DNA from: Prinsepia uniflora
Taxonomy: Eukaryota; Streptophyta; Magnoliopsida; Rosales; Rosaceae
Reading direction: 5' to 3'
DNA length: 64,000 nucleotides
Assembly (NCBI GenBank): GCA_032719365.1
Contig: CM064871.1
Location: forward strand, 68,683,586-68,747,585
Of the stretch, positions 11,477 to 23,429 are shown piece by piece. Position 1 is the stretch's first letter, and each line of letters opens with the position of its first letter. The notes under the pieces were generated by a model that worked only from the letters and a program-made list of their open reading frames with translations, was not told the origin of the DNA and made no database searches. The position numbers and the translations under genes are program-made.

Positions 11477-14400
11477 TGTAACGACCCGTCCCGGGAGTCG
11501 GGATTAGCAAAGTGATTAGTGACGAATTAGTACGTTAATCGGTGATTAGTTGGTTACTGATGGATAGTTAGTGCAAAATGACGATTTTGCCCCTAGAATG
11601 GGCAAAAAGTTGACTTTCAGTTCGGGCGGTCAATTGGGCATTGACCAATGACCGTGACGTGATTCGGGACGTCACGAGTCCGTAGACAGGTGGCACGTCC
11701 GATTTGGACAATCGAAGAAAAAGTTATGGTATTCGGAAGGTTAAGGGCCTTACCGGAAAATGTTGACTTTTTACTGGAATCTTAGTTTCCACGTAGACCG
11801 AGGACCGTTAGCTAGGTCTCGACGACCTGAGTACAACGACAGGCGGCACGCTGTCATCGGACGTCAGAAGGTTAAGTTGTGACTCTAGGAAGTTGAGGGG
11901 TAAAATGGTAAATTGGACTTCTAGGGGCATTTTAGTCTTTTGCACTTGGTCCAATCAGAAAGGGGCATTTAGGGATGTGTGATTGGATATTTATCACTCT
12001 GTCCATGGGATGATGGACACGTGGGGGGCACCTAGAGGGTTCTAGTTAGTTTTGGGTGTGCACGGCTACAAATTGCACTGCTGTGCAATCGTTCAACCGT
12101 TCACAGAGAGGGGAAAAAATAGGGAGAGTGATTGTTGATCGATTCCCAACCATTAAGGACGTTGAGTTTGAGTGAGTGATCAAAGGAGATTCAGTGTGAG
12201 TGTGGGTTTGTGTTGAGAAGAACTGGAGTGAGATTTGTGTGGGTGTGCGGTGTGCAGAACTCAGAAAAAACAGAGAGAAGTCGAGAGTTGTGGTGCAACC
12301 ACAGTCGATCAATTGGATTCAATTTGGTTCAAAGGAGTGTTGGGGAGGTTGAGGATAACCTAGTGAACCCGGAGGATCACGGCGGCGAGCACGGCGGAGG
12401 CCAGAGTAAGGGTAAGTGTTCACTGTCCCCTGTTTTTCCAGTTTGCTTTAAATTGAAAGTCGTGGGTTTTGAGGTTGAGTCGAACTGTTTTAGGGGTTCT
12501 AATGAGTCTATTGAGTTGTCTTTGAGCTTAAGGAAACAACTCGAGGCGGGGAGGAGGAGCTGGTGGCCGGGAATAGAAACAGAGTTTTCTGGGTTTCTGG
12601 TTCGAGCTTGGGAGGTGAGTGTTAAGGCCGTGATGTTGTGTTTTAAGTAGTGGAATAGGTTGCTAGGGGTAGGACGATCCTAGTGGTGAAGGAAGGATCC
12701 AAAATGGATGGCAAACGAGAGAGAACCGGCCTCGCTGGTCGAGTTACAGTAGCCGGTCTGAACCGGGCTTAGACCGGGTCGAAGCAAGGTTGATGGTGAC
12801 ACTGTTCACGCGCGTGGGTTTCACGCGCAGAAACTTCCAGACGTGCGTGGGGGCGCGTGAGGGGTAGTTTGGAAAATAGTTCAACACGACTTTTAAAGTA
12901 TTTGATGTAATGAACATTTTGGCGCTGGTTTCGAGTCAATGGGACATCGTCTCGATAAGTTTCGGGCTGTCCGAAGGTTTTAGGGCTCGGTTAAAAATAG
13001 TTAAAAATACGAGAAAATTATGGGACTTGAGTAGGAATTTTGTGAAGTAGTTAGTGACCTCATTATGGGTTTTGGACAGGTTCGGGAAAGACGAGAATAG
13101 CGAACTGGCCGGGAACGGCGTAATTGCGCGCCTATCGAGGCGACGTCGGAATGGTCTTTGAGTAGACTTTGCTTTCTAACTCTTGATGCATGCATATATG
13201 TTTTTATATGTTTTCTATACTTGATTCTATGATTTGATTTATGATTGTGATGGTTTATGGTTTTTGCACGTTTTTCAAGGAACTTACGGAAATTCACGTT
13301 TTATAATAAGTTGATGGATATTGTGATTTGAACCTGGTTTTAATGCTTCGATTTTGGGATTTGAAATACGATTTGTTTTCAAAGAAAGTAAAAGGATTTC
13401 TGAAAAGTGTTTTCGGAAAAAGGGTTTTCGGGCTTGAAACCCAGTTCAAAAAATGGTTTTGAGAAACGTGATTTGGGTTTTGTGAATCGGAATTCCGGAT
13501 GACGATTCGGGATTCGATTCGGGACTTGAAGTGGATTTCAGGTTTGGGTTCGGAATGGTTATTCCGGATGCCGGCTTACGGAATGATGGTTGCGGACTCG
13601 AATCTAGAAATGAGGTGGATATGATTCTGGATTTGGATTCGGAATGACGGTTCTGGATGCTGGAAGGGCTTCGGGCCAGTGATTTCGGATTCGGGTTTGG
13701 ATATGGATTTCGAATGGTTTCAAATGGTTTTGGATTGGATTTGCTGGATCTGGTTCTTGGGTTTAAAGACCCAGATATTGTGATTGACGGGGGACGGGCC
13801 CGGATTGGGTTTAAAGACCCGGATTGAGTTTAAAGACTCGGATATTGATATTTTCCCTCGTAGGCCTGTTGAGATTAAAGACTCGGAGTTTAAAGACTCG
13901 GATTATTGAGGCCTGTATTGAGTTTAAAGACTCGGGAGTTTAAAGACTCAGATAAATCCAGCAGGTTCGATGGATGGAAATGTGGTTCAATATGTTTTGG
14001 TTTTCTCTGTGATTGATGATGACGGTTTTCAAGGATGGTTTTCATTGGTTATAATGGTTTTCGTTGGTTTTGGGTTGAGGCCCGGGATTTGAGAAAAAGG
14101 AAAATGTGTTTGGTTTTCGTATATGGTTTTATGACATGAAATTAATATGCATGCATTGGTTTTGAAACGGAGGGTATAAATGTCATTGTTTTATGAAATT
14201 TTTTTGAACTATACTTTATTTTTGTCCACTCACAGTCTTTTCGTGTTTTTGATACCCTCTAGGTTGTTGCGGTGCGAGCTGTTGGTCGAGAGAGACGGAG
14301 ACATCACACCCGTGATCCACAGTAGTTCGGCATATACTGAGAAGACTGGTTACCCTTTTCGGATGATTGGATCAAGACTCCCTTGTCCGACTTACGTGTC

Positions 14401-14501
14401 GCACGAAGGTTGGACGTTGGTTTAGCCCTCGTGTCATGCGTAAGTCAGACGGGAGCAGGGTTTAGTCCCTAATCCTGGGGGATTGGGGGTGGGCTCTGAC
14501 A
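11477..14501 (+). repeat. Family A solo LTR, plus strand, TSD GCCAC
   Basis: It begins TGTAACGACCCGTCCCG and ends GGTGGGCTCTGACA, 3,025 bp. Identical 5-bp flanks GCCAC occur at 11,472-11,476 and 14,502-14,506. All family blocks are present: W-box clusters at about 11,600-11,860, the 'gatgtaatgaacattttgg' block near 12,900, a 'gtttaaagactcgg' minisatellite at about 13,760-13,960, and the terminal block at 14,400-14,500. No internal region is attached, so this is a solo LTR formed by recombination between LTRs. Confidence 0.92.
13755..13965 (+). repeat. 'gagtttaaagactcgg' minisatellite inside the LTR
   Basis: Seven or so copies of 'gtttaaagac(c/t)cgg' spaced 16-40 bp apart. Similar arrays lie at 20,625-20,825 and 30,905-31,060 on the plus strand, and inverted at 9,745-9,960. 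They mark an LTR subfamily distinct from the 'cgggcc..gggcccag' subfamily. Confidence 0.75.
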
Positions 14502-15279
14502 GCCACCGTCCATGACGGCTTATCACGGTGGCACCACCCAACTCCTCATCTTCCTTTCTGTTTCATTTCTAAATTATTGGTAACTCGTAAGGATCGAAGG
14601 AATTGGGTAGCACGATCATACTCTGTCCCTGTTTCCTGGGTTTTTTCATTCCAATTATCGTGCACAACCAATTTCTGTTTAAAACAAGTGTGAGGCGGCA
14701 GGGAGGTTCCACAGCCTTCTAGGATGGAACGTGTGTCCCAAATCTGGTGGGCACATATTTCAACACAAGCCAAGTGTCACAAATCCTCTGGGTACAATTT
14801 CCAAGACAGCAAATGACCATTTTACCCTTTTTTTCTACAATTTATCATTTTGCCCCTAAGGCATTTAGACCAAAATCTGAACCGTCTGAAGTCCGATGAC
14901 ATCGTGCCGCCTGTCGTTGTATTCAGGGGATCGAGACCCACCTAACGGTCCTCGAATTACATGAAAAATCAACAAATTGCCCATTTTCAACCAAATTACC
15001 AAATTACCCTTGAACTTCCGAACATCATAACTTTTTCCACGTATGTTAGAATCGGACGTGCTACCTGTCTACGGACTCTTGACGTCACGAAATACGTCAC
15101 AGTCATCGGTCAAAGTTCATTTGGCCGCCGGAACGAAAAGTCAACTGTTTGCCCAATTCCAAGGGCAAAATCATCATTTTGCACCGTCCGTCCGAAATCA
15201 CCCAACTAATCACTGATTAATCTCACTAATCCGTCATTAACCACTAATATAATCCCAGTTTTCGGGATGGGTTGTTACA

Positions 15280-18209
15280 CTCACGAAGCACCAAAGCCTT
15301 CGCTCCGGCGAAGCACCAAAGCCATCGCTCCCGCGAAGTACCAAAGCCTTCGCCCTAGCGAAACATCTGAAGCCTTCGCTCCCGCGAAACACCAAAACCT
15401 TCGTCCCGCGAAGCACCAAAGCCTTCGCCCCACGAATCACCAAAGCCTTCGCCCCGCGAAGCACCAATGCCTTCGCCCCAGCGAAGCATCCAAGCCTTCG
15501 TTCGGCGAAGCACCAAAGCCTTCGCCTCAGCGAAGCATCCAAGCATTCACCTCCGTGAAGCGCCAACGTCTTCATCCCCGTGAAGCATCAAAGTCTTCAC
15601 TTACGAGAAGCACCAAAGAATTTGTCCTATCGAAACGCCAAAGCATTCACCCCAACGAAGCACTAAAGCATTCGCCCCAACGAGGCATCCACGCCTTCGC
15701 CCCCACGAAGCGCTATAGTCTTCACCCCCGTGAAGCATCCAAGCCTTTACTCCCGTGAAGCACCAAAGCCTTTGCCCCAACGAAGAATCTGAGACCTTTG
15801 TTGCTACAAAGCACCAAAGCTTTCACCCTAGCGAAGCATCTGAAGCCTTCGTTCCCATGAATCACTAAAGCTTTCGCTCTGTCGAAGCACCAAAACTTTC
15901 GCCCTCGCGAAGCACCAAAGCCTTCGCCCTTGAGAAGTATCCAAGCCTTCATTGATGCGAAGCACGAAAGCCTTCGCCATGTAAATCATTAAAGCCTTCG
16001 GCATGCGAAGCACCAGAGCCTTCGCCATGTGAAGCATCAATGTCTATGTCATGCGAAGCATTCAAGCCTTCGCCTTGCGAAGCACCCAATCCTTCGCCTT
16101 GCACGCCTTGCGAAGCACCCAATCATTCGTCATGCGAAGCACCCAAGCCTTCACCCTGCGAAGCATCCAGAACTTCGCCCTGCAAAGCATCAAGGTCTTC
16201 CTCCAGGAAACATCTCAGGCCTTTCCTTGAGGTAGCAATCAAAGCCTTTCTCCAAAAGCAATCCAAGTCTTCACCCCATAAGCAATCCAAGACTTTTTCT
16301 GGGAACCACTCTAGACCAATTGGAGTGGAAAAGCTCTCAGTGGATACTCATAGCTGCAACGGGGGCATTTGACAAACCTACAAGTGTCGAAGCTAATTCA
16401 AACAAATAAAAATTTTGCAGAGGAAACTTCACACATGAATTCAAAATTCAAAATTTCATTTCATTATTCAGAAAATGGTTGGCAAATCACATGTCGATTG
16501 CTCACACCAAGCATTCAATGTAGAAATGAAAATACAATCATCGACAAGAAGCAACTACTCTATGAGAATTCTGGGGACAAGGCACCAATGCCTATCATCC
16601 TTTGAGATTCGGTCCATTCTTCAGCCGAAAGTAGAGGGAAAGCCATCCACCATTCCCGACCTCAAACTCTTGCTCCAGCTCTAGCTCTTTGAAAGGGACT
16701 CCGTTGCAACTCATCATACCCAACTTTAGCTCTTTATTTTCTTTTCGGAGCAAAGTTGTGGGGGCATATGATAACAAAAACCATTCAAGCCTCAAATAGC
16801 AGGATTCCCACCCTTGTTGAGTTTTCCACTTCCAAAAACTTCACCAAGTGCTCGGAAGGACTAATGGAAAGTCTGAACCTGCTGGATGACCTTGATAAGC
16901 CATAACAACTAGGAAATGGCCTCGAGCAGACTTGGAAGGCAATTCAGGACTTGACTTATTCTCTGAAGGAAAGTCAAGCCTCTATTTTGATGTTCTTCTT
17001 CAGGATGGCGGCAATTGTCAAATATACTTGAGCGCTCAGCTACTCCTTAACCAAGCTTTTGGAAGGTCTTTCACCGTTTGAGCTTTTTGAGAATAAAACT
17101 TTCAGCCTCAACTGATGACCAAAGGAGGAAGTCTTTTATATTTTCCACTAGATGGAAAGGTAAAGACGTCATTGGAAAGGCAATCCGATTGAAAACTTTC
17201 CATGCCATCAATTCTTCAAGTCCCTCAAATTGCATATCCTCCCCTCAAAATGGATTCTAGCTACGTGAACCACCGTACTCCCACAATCAGATGCCCAGAG
17301 CTATCATGAGTATGCCAAAAATGTAGGACTAACAATTATATAAAATTTTATATATTGCATCCACAATTGACATAATCTTTGACAATCACTGTCATTCACG
17401 TTCCCCACTCCGTATGTGAGTAAAATACTTCATGAAGAGGATCAAGCGCATCATGACATGCGACCAATCCGAATTGCCAACTTCAGCCTCCAATTCGAGC
17501 TCAACGTATGGCGCATCTCCTTTGGCACTAACATAGGCGCCGTCAAAGACGGGCCCTGCCTGCCCGATGCACCACCTAGTGGAAAACATATGGAGATGTT
17601 TCCTCGATGATTGGACAAAAGCCAACTAACGTTGGTCCACTACTAACCCTCAAACTAAAGCCCGACGCACGAAACCTTCTGTAGCAGTTAACTGACATCC
17701 CCTCAAGCCAATCTGTGCCTAACATGTGGTGGTTAATAGGGGCACTAACAGAGCCGCCGGCAATGGTGGGCTTCCCCTGTATGATCAACCACTCAAGAGC
17801 GAACACGTGGGAATAAATTTCGCATCATCAATGGGAGAGTTTTGATTCTGTAATAGAAGTTACAAACTGCCACAATTGAATGAGGGAATAAATTTTGCAT
17901 CATCAATGGGAGAGTTAATTGGAGGTTACAAACTCCTCTATTAGTTGGAGAATTAACCTCAAATGATCCATTAACCAAGTCCAAGCTAGGAGGTACAGTA
18001 CAGACACATATCAGACTCCAAGCCTAAAGCATATTTATGTCATTTTGATGTGACATTTCGAACTCAGCGAAATTTATCATACACAAGAGCAACGGTAAGA
18101 TGAAATTGAAGATCAAGCGGAGTCCTACTCCTATATATAATTTATCGGGACCACAATACAAATTACATCCCTTAGGATTCCTTAAATTTCTAAGTGATGT
18201 GGGGGCATT
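15280..18209 (+). mobile_element. Internal region of a plus-strand family B element, 5' part lost
   Basis: The region ends in 'gatgtgggggcat', a polypurine-like tract, immediately before a family B LTR at 18,210. Its left part is the hairpin minisatellite at 15,283-16,260. Similar purine tracts occur at 16,362 ('gggggcatttgac') and 16,764 ('gtgggggcatatg'), perhaps decayed LTR borders. No gag or pol domain is recognisable between 16,260 and 18,209. The left side is cut at 15,279 by the minus-strand family A LTR. Confidence 0.6.
15283..16260 (+). repeat. Hairpin-unit minisatellite, about 25-26 bp period
   Basis: Roughly 35-38 tandem units with consensus close to 'gcgaagcaccaaagccttcg' plus 'ccc(c)', period 25 or 26 bp, degrading toward the right (for example the 'aagcaatccaag' units past 16,200). 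GCGAAG and CTTCGC within each unit are complementary, so every unit can form a 6-bp stem with a loop of about 9 nt. The period is not a multiple of three, so the long repeat-bearing reading frames here on both strands are by-products rather than genes. The same unit, in the same orientation relative to the element, occurs in the minus-strand B element at about 23,004-23,200. Confidence 0.88.
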
Positions 18210-18390
18210 TGTGGAACCCAAAATCACCGGAAGAATGTGGAGTTGCCACGTGGCCCATAATTTCTAGAATGACCAAATTTCCCTTAACAATAATACTTGA
18301 AGCCAAAGCACCAAACATGGCTCAATCCCACAACGCTTACATAGCCCCAACATTAGCCCCAAACCGGGATGACATGTGGAAACCTTTCCA

Positions 18391-21300
18391 TGTATCGACC
18401 TGTTCCAGGAATCGGGATTAGATTAGTGATTAACGACGGATTAGTGAGGTTAATTAGTAATTAGTTGGACGATTTCAGACGGACGGTGCAAAATGACGAT
18501 TTTGCCCATAGAATGGGTAAAAATGTTGACTTTTTGTTTGGGCAGTCAAATGGACTTTGACCGATGACTGTGACGTCGTACGGGACGTCACGAGTTCATA
18601 GACAGGTGGTACGTCCGATTCTGACATTCGAGAAAAAAGTTATGACGTTCGGAAGTTCAAGGGTAATTTGGTAATTTAGTTTAAAAGGGGCAATTTGGTG
18701 ACTTTTCATACGACATGGACTTTTCACGTAATTCGAGGACCGTTAGGTAGGTCTCGATTCCCTGAGTATAACGACAGGCGGCACGCTGTCATCGGACTTC
18801 AGACGGTTCGAATATGAGTCTAGATATAGGAGGGGTAAAATGGTAAATTGTGCACCAAGGGCAAAATAGTCTTTTGGGCTGATTTTGAAAATGGTTCAAT
18901 AGGATAGGGACACCTGTCCCTGTGTGGTTGGATATTTTCACTTGGGAACAAAGAGATGTGGCCATCTGTCCCTTCTCTGGTTGGTTCTAGCCCCTTCTTA
19001 CACTTGATCGATTAAAACAGGGGAGGCCATGCTGGTTTATATGATTGAATGGTGAGAAGAGATGAGGGTGGTGTGTGTGACTAAGTGAGAAATCAGAGGT
19101 GAATGTTGGTGTGCTTATGAAGGAGACAGGGGGAAATAGACAGAGGAAAAGAGAAGCAGAGTGAGAGAAGGGAAGTTGAAACCGTGAACACCCATAGCCG
19201 TGGAACTCAAGTTGCCAACCGCCTGTAAACTTCATATGTTGGGGGTGATTGGTGAGGAAAAGGGGACTAACAAGACCTGAAGAGTACGGGGGAGGCCATG
19301 ATGGTTGGCCAGAGGAAAGGTGAGGCATTTTCTCATTTACTCTGTTTCCTCTGTCACGGTTCAAACCTGGCAACGTGGAACCTGATTGTTATTGATCAGT
19401 TTAATGAGTCAGGGGTGCTTTTGGAAGTTGAGACGAGCTCAGGGGAGGTGAAGCCATGGCCAGAGGACAACGGTGGTAACTGAGAATCGAGGAGGAACAT
19501 GTCAGGTTTTTTCTGCAAATCGGGAAGGTAATCACCTAGCCTAATTGTGTGTTTTTCATTAGTTAGAATAATCATAGACTTGGATGAACTTAAGGAAAGA
19601 ACTAGGATCGAATTTGGACTAGAAACGAAGGAAAATCATGTGCGCTGGTCCAGTTGAACTAGCTGGTCTTAACCGATTTGGACAGAGGTTGAAGACGACA
19701 TTGTAGCAGGCGCGTGAGGCCCAAGCGCAGCCCCTTTGGGGTGCGCGTGTGGGCGCGTGGCACATTTTCTGAGGATGGTTCCAACCCGACTTTTAAAGTA
19801 TTCAATGTAACAAACATTTTGGCATTGGTTTCGAGTCGATCGGACATCGTCTCAATATGTTTCGGGATGACCAAAGGTTTTAAGGCTCGGTTAAAAATAG
19901 TTAAAAATTCGAGAAAATTATGGGGCTTTAGTATAAGCTTTATGAAGTAGTTAGTGACTTTATTATGAGATTTGGATAGGTTCGGAAAAGTCGGTGATAG
20001 AGGATTAGCCGAGAACGGCATAAGTGCGCGCGTATCAAGGAAGTAGTGTAATGGTCTGTGAGTGGTCTTTGTTTTCGAACTTATAATGCATGCATATAAT
20101 GTTTTATATGTTTTCTATACATGATTTCTATGTTTATGATTTGATCTTGATGCTTTACGATTTTGCACGTATTTCGAGATATTTACGGAATTGCACATTT
20201 TACGAGATTACGATAAGTGTTGAGATTTGACCATGGTTTTGATAGTTGATTTTGGGATTTGAAATATAATTTGATTTCAATGATTTATAATGGATTTTGA
20301 AAAAGTGATTTTGGGCTTGAAGCCCAGTTCATAAAAGTGATTTCGATAAACGTGATTTCGAGTTTTGGAATCGGATTTCTGAAAAAGGATTCGGTTTTGG
20401 AACTTGAAAGTGGATTTCCGGATCTGGGTCTGGAATGATTATTCCAGATTCCGGCTTACGGAATGATGGTTTCGGATTTGGAAATGGATGATGGATATGA
20501 TTCTGGATTTGGATTCGAGATGCTGATTTCGGATTCGACTTGGAATTATAAATGGTGATTTGGAATTCGGATTTGGACATGGTTTTAAACTGATTTTGGA
20601 TTGGATTTGCTGGATGTGGTTATTGGGTTTAAAGACCCGGATATGATTATGACTGCGGCGAGCCCGGATTGGGTTTAAAGACCCGTATTGAGTTTAAAGA
20701 CCCGTATTGAGTTTAAAGACCCGGATTGAGTTTAAAGACTCAGATATTGTGATTTCCCCCGTAGGTCTATTGAGTTTAAAGACTCGGATTATATTGAGGC
20801 CTGGATTGAGTTTAAAGACTCGGATAGATCCAGCAGGTTCGATGGATTGAAATGGATTTCAAATGTGTTTGGATTTCAAATGTGTTTGGATATCAATGAG
20901 AACTTGATAATGATGGTTTTCAATAATGGTTTTTTTTTCCACTGTTTTGGGCTATGCCCGGAGGATACGGATTTTGATGGTTTTGGGCTGAGGCCCGGGA
21001 ATCGAGAAAGGGCAATGAGTTTGGTTTTCCTTAAATGGTTTCCTTATCTCGGATATGGAATGGTTTTATAACATGGATTTTGATATGCATGCATTGGTTT
21101 TTAAAAGGAGGTTATAATGGTCTTTTATGATAAACTGTTTTATAAACTTATCCTTTATTTTTTCCACTCATAGTCTTTTTATGTTTTTGATACCCTCCAG
21201 GTTGTCTTGGTGCAGGCTATTGGTCGAAAGAGACGGAGACATCACACACGCGATCCACAGTAAAGTCTATGCGCTCTGGGAAGTCCGAAAGTTTTGAAGG

Positions 21301-21436
21301 GTTCGTTTGGGAATCCCTTGTCCGACTTACGTATCACATGAAGGTTGGACGTCAGTTTAGCCTTCGTATCACACGTATGTTAGACGGTAGCATGAGTTAA
21401 TGCTTAATCCCTGGGGATTGAGGGTGGGTCGTGTCA
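18391..21436 (+). repeat. Family A solo LTR, plus strand, TSD TTCCA
   Basis: It begins TGTATCGACCTGTTCC, a mutated form of the usual start, and ends GGGTGGGTCGTGTCA, 3,046 bp. TTCCA lies at 18,386-18,390 and 21,437-21,441. The family blocks occur in order, including the W-box cluster near 18,525-18,570, the 'caatgtaacaaacattttggc' block near 19,805, and the 'gtttaaagac' minisatellite at 20,625-20,825. No internal sequence is attached. Confidence 0.92.
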
Positions 21437-21530
21437 TTCCACCCTCGATCTGTGTAACACGTGTCAGCATGCAAATCAAGGAGCATTTGTCCCACATCGA
21501 AACTATGGAAATTGAACATCCCACTCACCC

Positions 21531-21539
21531 CTATATAAG
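21531..21539 (+). promoter_or_regulatory. TATA-like core of the family B LTR
   Basis: The sequence ctatataag lies inside the palindromic context cccctatataagggg. In both LTRs of the minus-strand B element the equivalent reads ctacataag (near 22,732 and 27,230), so only this copy keeps a consensus TATA box. Function as a promoter is inferred from position in the LTR. Confidence 0.55.
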
Positions 21540-21740
21540 GGGTACACATTTCCCAATAAAAGTAAGTCGATTCTTCGCTTCGAAGTATATCATTTTTCTC
21601 TCTCAAAGCTAACTTAGGCATCAGAGTGTTCTTGGTCGAACAACCCCTCGGGTAATCGATTGAGGCAACGATAACTAATTATTTGTTGTTTGCAGGAATT
21701 GTGAGGACTTTTCGCGGCAGGTTCGATTTTTACTTCAACA

Positions 21741-22519
21741 GTTGGTGATTGGAGATTGAAAGAGATGGAATATGCCTGCAAAAATGATGAAGATTGAGAG
21801 TTAAAGATGAGTGAATTTAGTAGAAGAACTTGTACGTGACTTGATTTGAAAAGAGAGCATATGGCTATTCTAATAGGCTCCCAAGCAGCAGAGAGAGACA
21901 GATAAATAATGAGTGGACCACAGGAAAAAAAAAAACAAAAACAAAAACACACAAAACCAACTAGGTTTTCTCCAATCTCACATCATCTGATTTCGACCAA
22001 ACTTATTGAAAATTTGCTTTAATAATTAGATTGTTGTTTTCCGAGGAGAAAACCCTTCCTTATTTTGGGATCATATTAATTTGTTCACATGATGTAGCAT
22101 GTGAGAAAAACTGCCAAAGCAGCATGGCCATTCAAAATCTGAAACCAAGCAGAAATATCTTCCAATATGTGGGGAGATATTACTTGAAATAAATAAATAA
22201 TATATATTATATTTATCTTTATGTATATATAGTAGTATAGTACTAAGAAGAAGAAGAAGAAGAAGGACAAAAACCAACCAAGAAAATGAATGAGAGCTTA
22301 TGAATGTACCATAAAACATAATGGCAGCAGGAACCAAAATGTACAGTGGATGAAACATTATTGGATTATTGGTTTAAATTAGTGCTTGGTAGACCTCAAG
22401 ATTGAAACAAATGAAAGAAATAAAGAATCCCCAAACCAAAAGTCTGTCTAAATTTAACAATACACCAAATGCCTTTTTTGCCCATCGATGAGATTACCAA
22501 ACTACCCTATTTTCATAGT
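21741..22519. other. Non-repeat spacer between two family B elements; no confident gene
   Basis: The stretch has an A-rich run near 21,930, an (AAG)n microsatellite at about 22,243-22,265 and TA-rich sequence near 22,195-22,240. On the minus strand a frame at 22,071-22,358 starts with a hydrophobic segment, but it runs through the microsatellite and matches nothing I recognise. It probably includes the pre-insertion host sequence left of the B element at 22,520. Confidence 0.5.
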
Positions 22520-23003
22520 TGTTGATGCAGAAATCGTCTGACTCTGTGAAATTCCTTCTCGATCCCTATACACAAGAACGAAAATCAAATGAGGTTAAGG
22601 TTGAATCCCGCGGGGGGGGGGGGGGGTGGTTCAACCGAGAACGCTTCGATGCTTAAGTTAGCTTCGAAAGAGAAATCTTAAGAGCTTAAGTAGCGTTGAA
22701 TTGAATTACCTTTATTGAGAAATGTGTACCCCTTATGTAGGGGTGAGTGGGATGTTAAATTTTCATAGTTTTGATGTGGGACAAATGCTCCTTGATTTGC
22801 GTGCTGACACATGTTACGAAATTCGAGGGTGAGAGGCTTCCATATGTCATCCCGATTTGGGCCCAATGTTTGGGCTATGTAGGCTATGTAAGCATTGTGG
22901 GCTTGAGCCATGTTCCGTACTTGGGCTTTAAGTATTATTGCCAAGGGCAATTTGGTCATTTCGAGAATTATGGGCCACGTGGTAGCTCCACATTCTTCCG
23001 GTG
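22520..23003 (-). repeat. Family B 3' LTR with G-run
   Basis: Aligned by eye with 27,025-27,504 it is closely similar throughout. It contains a run of 15 G at 22,612-22,626 where the other LTR has 'cccgggagggtgg'. It includes a short 'ggctatgta' duplication near 22,875. Its outer start (TGTGGAACCCAAAAT) is missing; the LTR passes at 'ccggtg' straight into the minisatellite. Confidence 0.8.
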
Positions 23004-23200
23004 AAAACTCGGGTGTTTTGCGTGGCAAAGGCTTGGAGTGCTTCACGTGGCGAAAACTCATGTGCTTTGTGTGGCAAAGGCTTAAAGTGCTTCGCGTGAC
23101 GAAGGCTTAGAGTACTTCGCGTGGTGAAGACTCGGGTGCTTTATGTGGTAAAGGCTTAGAGTGCTTCACATGGCAAAGACTTAGAGTGCTTTCTCAACAA
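23004..23200 (-). repeat. Hairpin minisatellite of the family B element
   Basis: About seven units; on the minus strand they approximate 'gcgaagcactttaagccttt' plus 'gccac', 25-26 bp each. They match the array at 15,283-16,260 in unit and in orientation relative to the LTRs, which ties the two elements to one family. Confidence 0.75.
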
Positions 23201-23429
23201 AAGCGTAGACGATAAGATAATTTCATTAGACGTTGAAACGAAACATCTTGAATCTTATTGAAAGATTCTTTGTGAGCAAAGTAGGCACTAAGCCGAATTT
23301 TAACCACAAAATTTGTGTCTTTGATGATGACTTGGTCACTGATTCAGTTTCATGGTTGTTCCCTACAACTCGGACTCTAAAACGATGGTGTCTACGCGGA
23401 TAATCTTTTGTGCGGGTTCCTGGGGGTCT

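Larger units (their letters stand above)
9739..15279 (-). repeat. Minus-strand family A LTR, interrupted by a plus-strand solo LTR
   Basis: Its own 5' end is at 15,279 (minus strand TGTAACAACCCATCCCG). Its sequence is 14,507-15,279 plus 9,739-11,471 (one copy of the GCCAC TSD belongs to it), with 11,477-14,501 inserted between. Inverted family landmarks are readable: 'gtctttaaactcaaaac' repeats at 9,745-9,960, the 'gcatgcat' block at 10,392, and the 'atcgagacgatgtccgattg' and 'ttcgttacatcgaa' blocks near 10,630-10,690. Its 3' terminal segment is missing at 9,739, where the plus-strand LTR end abuts it. The right flank CTCAC (15,280-15,284) belongs to the minisatellite it landed in. Confidence 0.78.
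18210..21740 (+). repeat. Family B 3' LTR, split by a family A solo LTR
   Basis: It starts TGTGGAACCCAAAATCACCGG-like at 18,210, matching the start of the LTR at 27,504 (minus strand). It runs to 18,390, resumes at 21,442 and ends in 'tacttcaaca' at about 21,740. With the insertion and one TSD removed it is about 480 bp, like the other B LTRs. It holds an intact TATA-like core (ctatataag at 21,531-21,539). The right end is inferred by comparison with the CATCAACA end of the other copies and could be off by some bases. Confidence 0.75.

Noticed and set aside
12210..12650. 146-residue plus-strand frame
   Set aside because: It lies in the middle of a solo LTR with target-site duplications and no recognisable domain; equivalent positions in other LTR copies are not open.
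15283..16260. CRISPR-like array
   Set aside because: Repeats of 25-26 bp are contiguous without spacers, drift gradually, and lie in a plant retrotransposon.
15237..16372. Several repeat-rich frames on both strands (for example SLRPAKHQ- and GFGASR-type repeats)
   Set aside because: They are translations of a 25-26 bp minisatellite; the period is not a multiple of three and every frame is similarly open.
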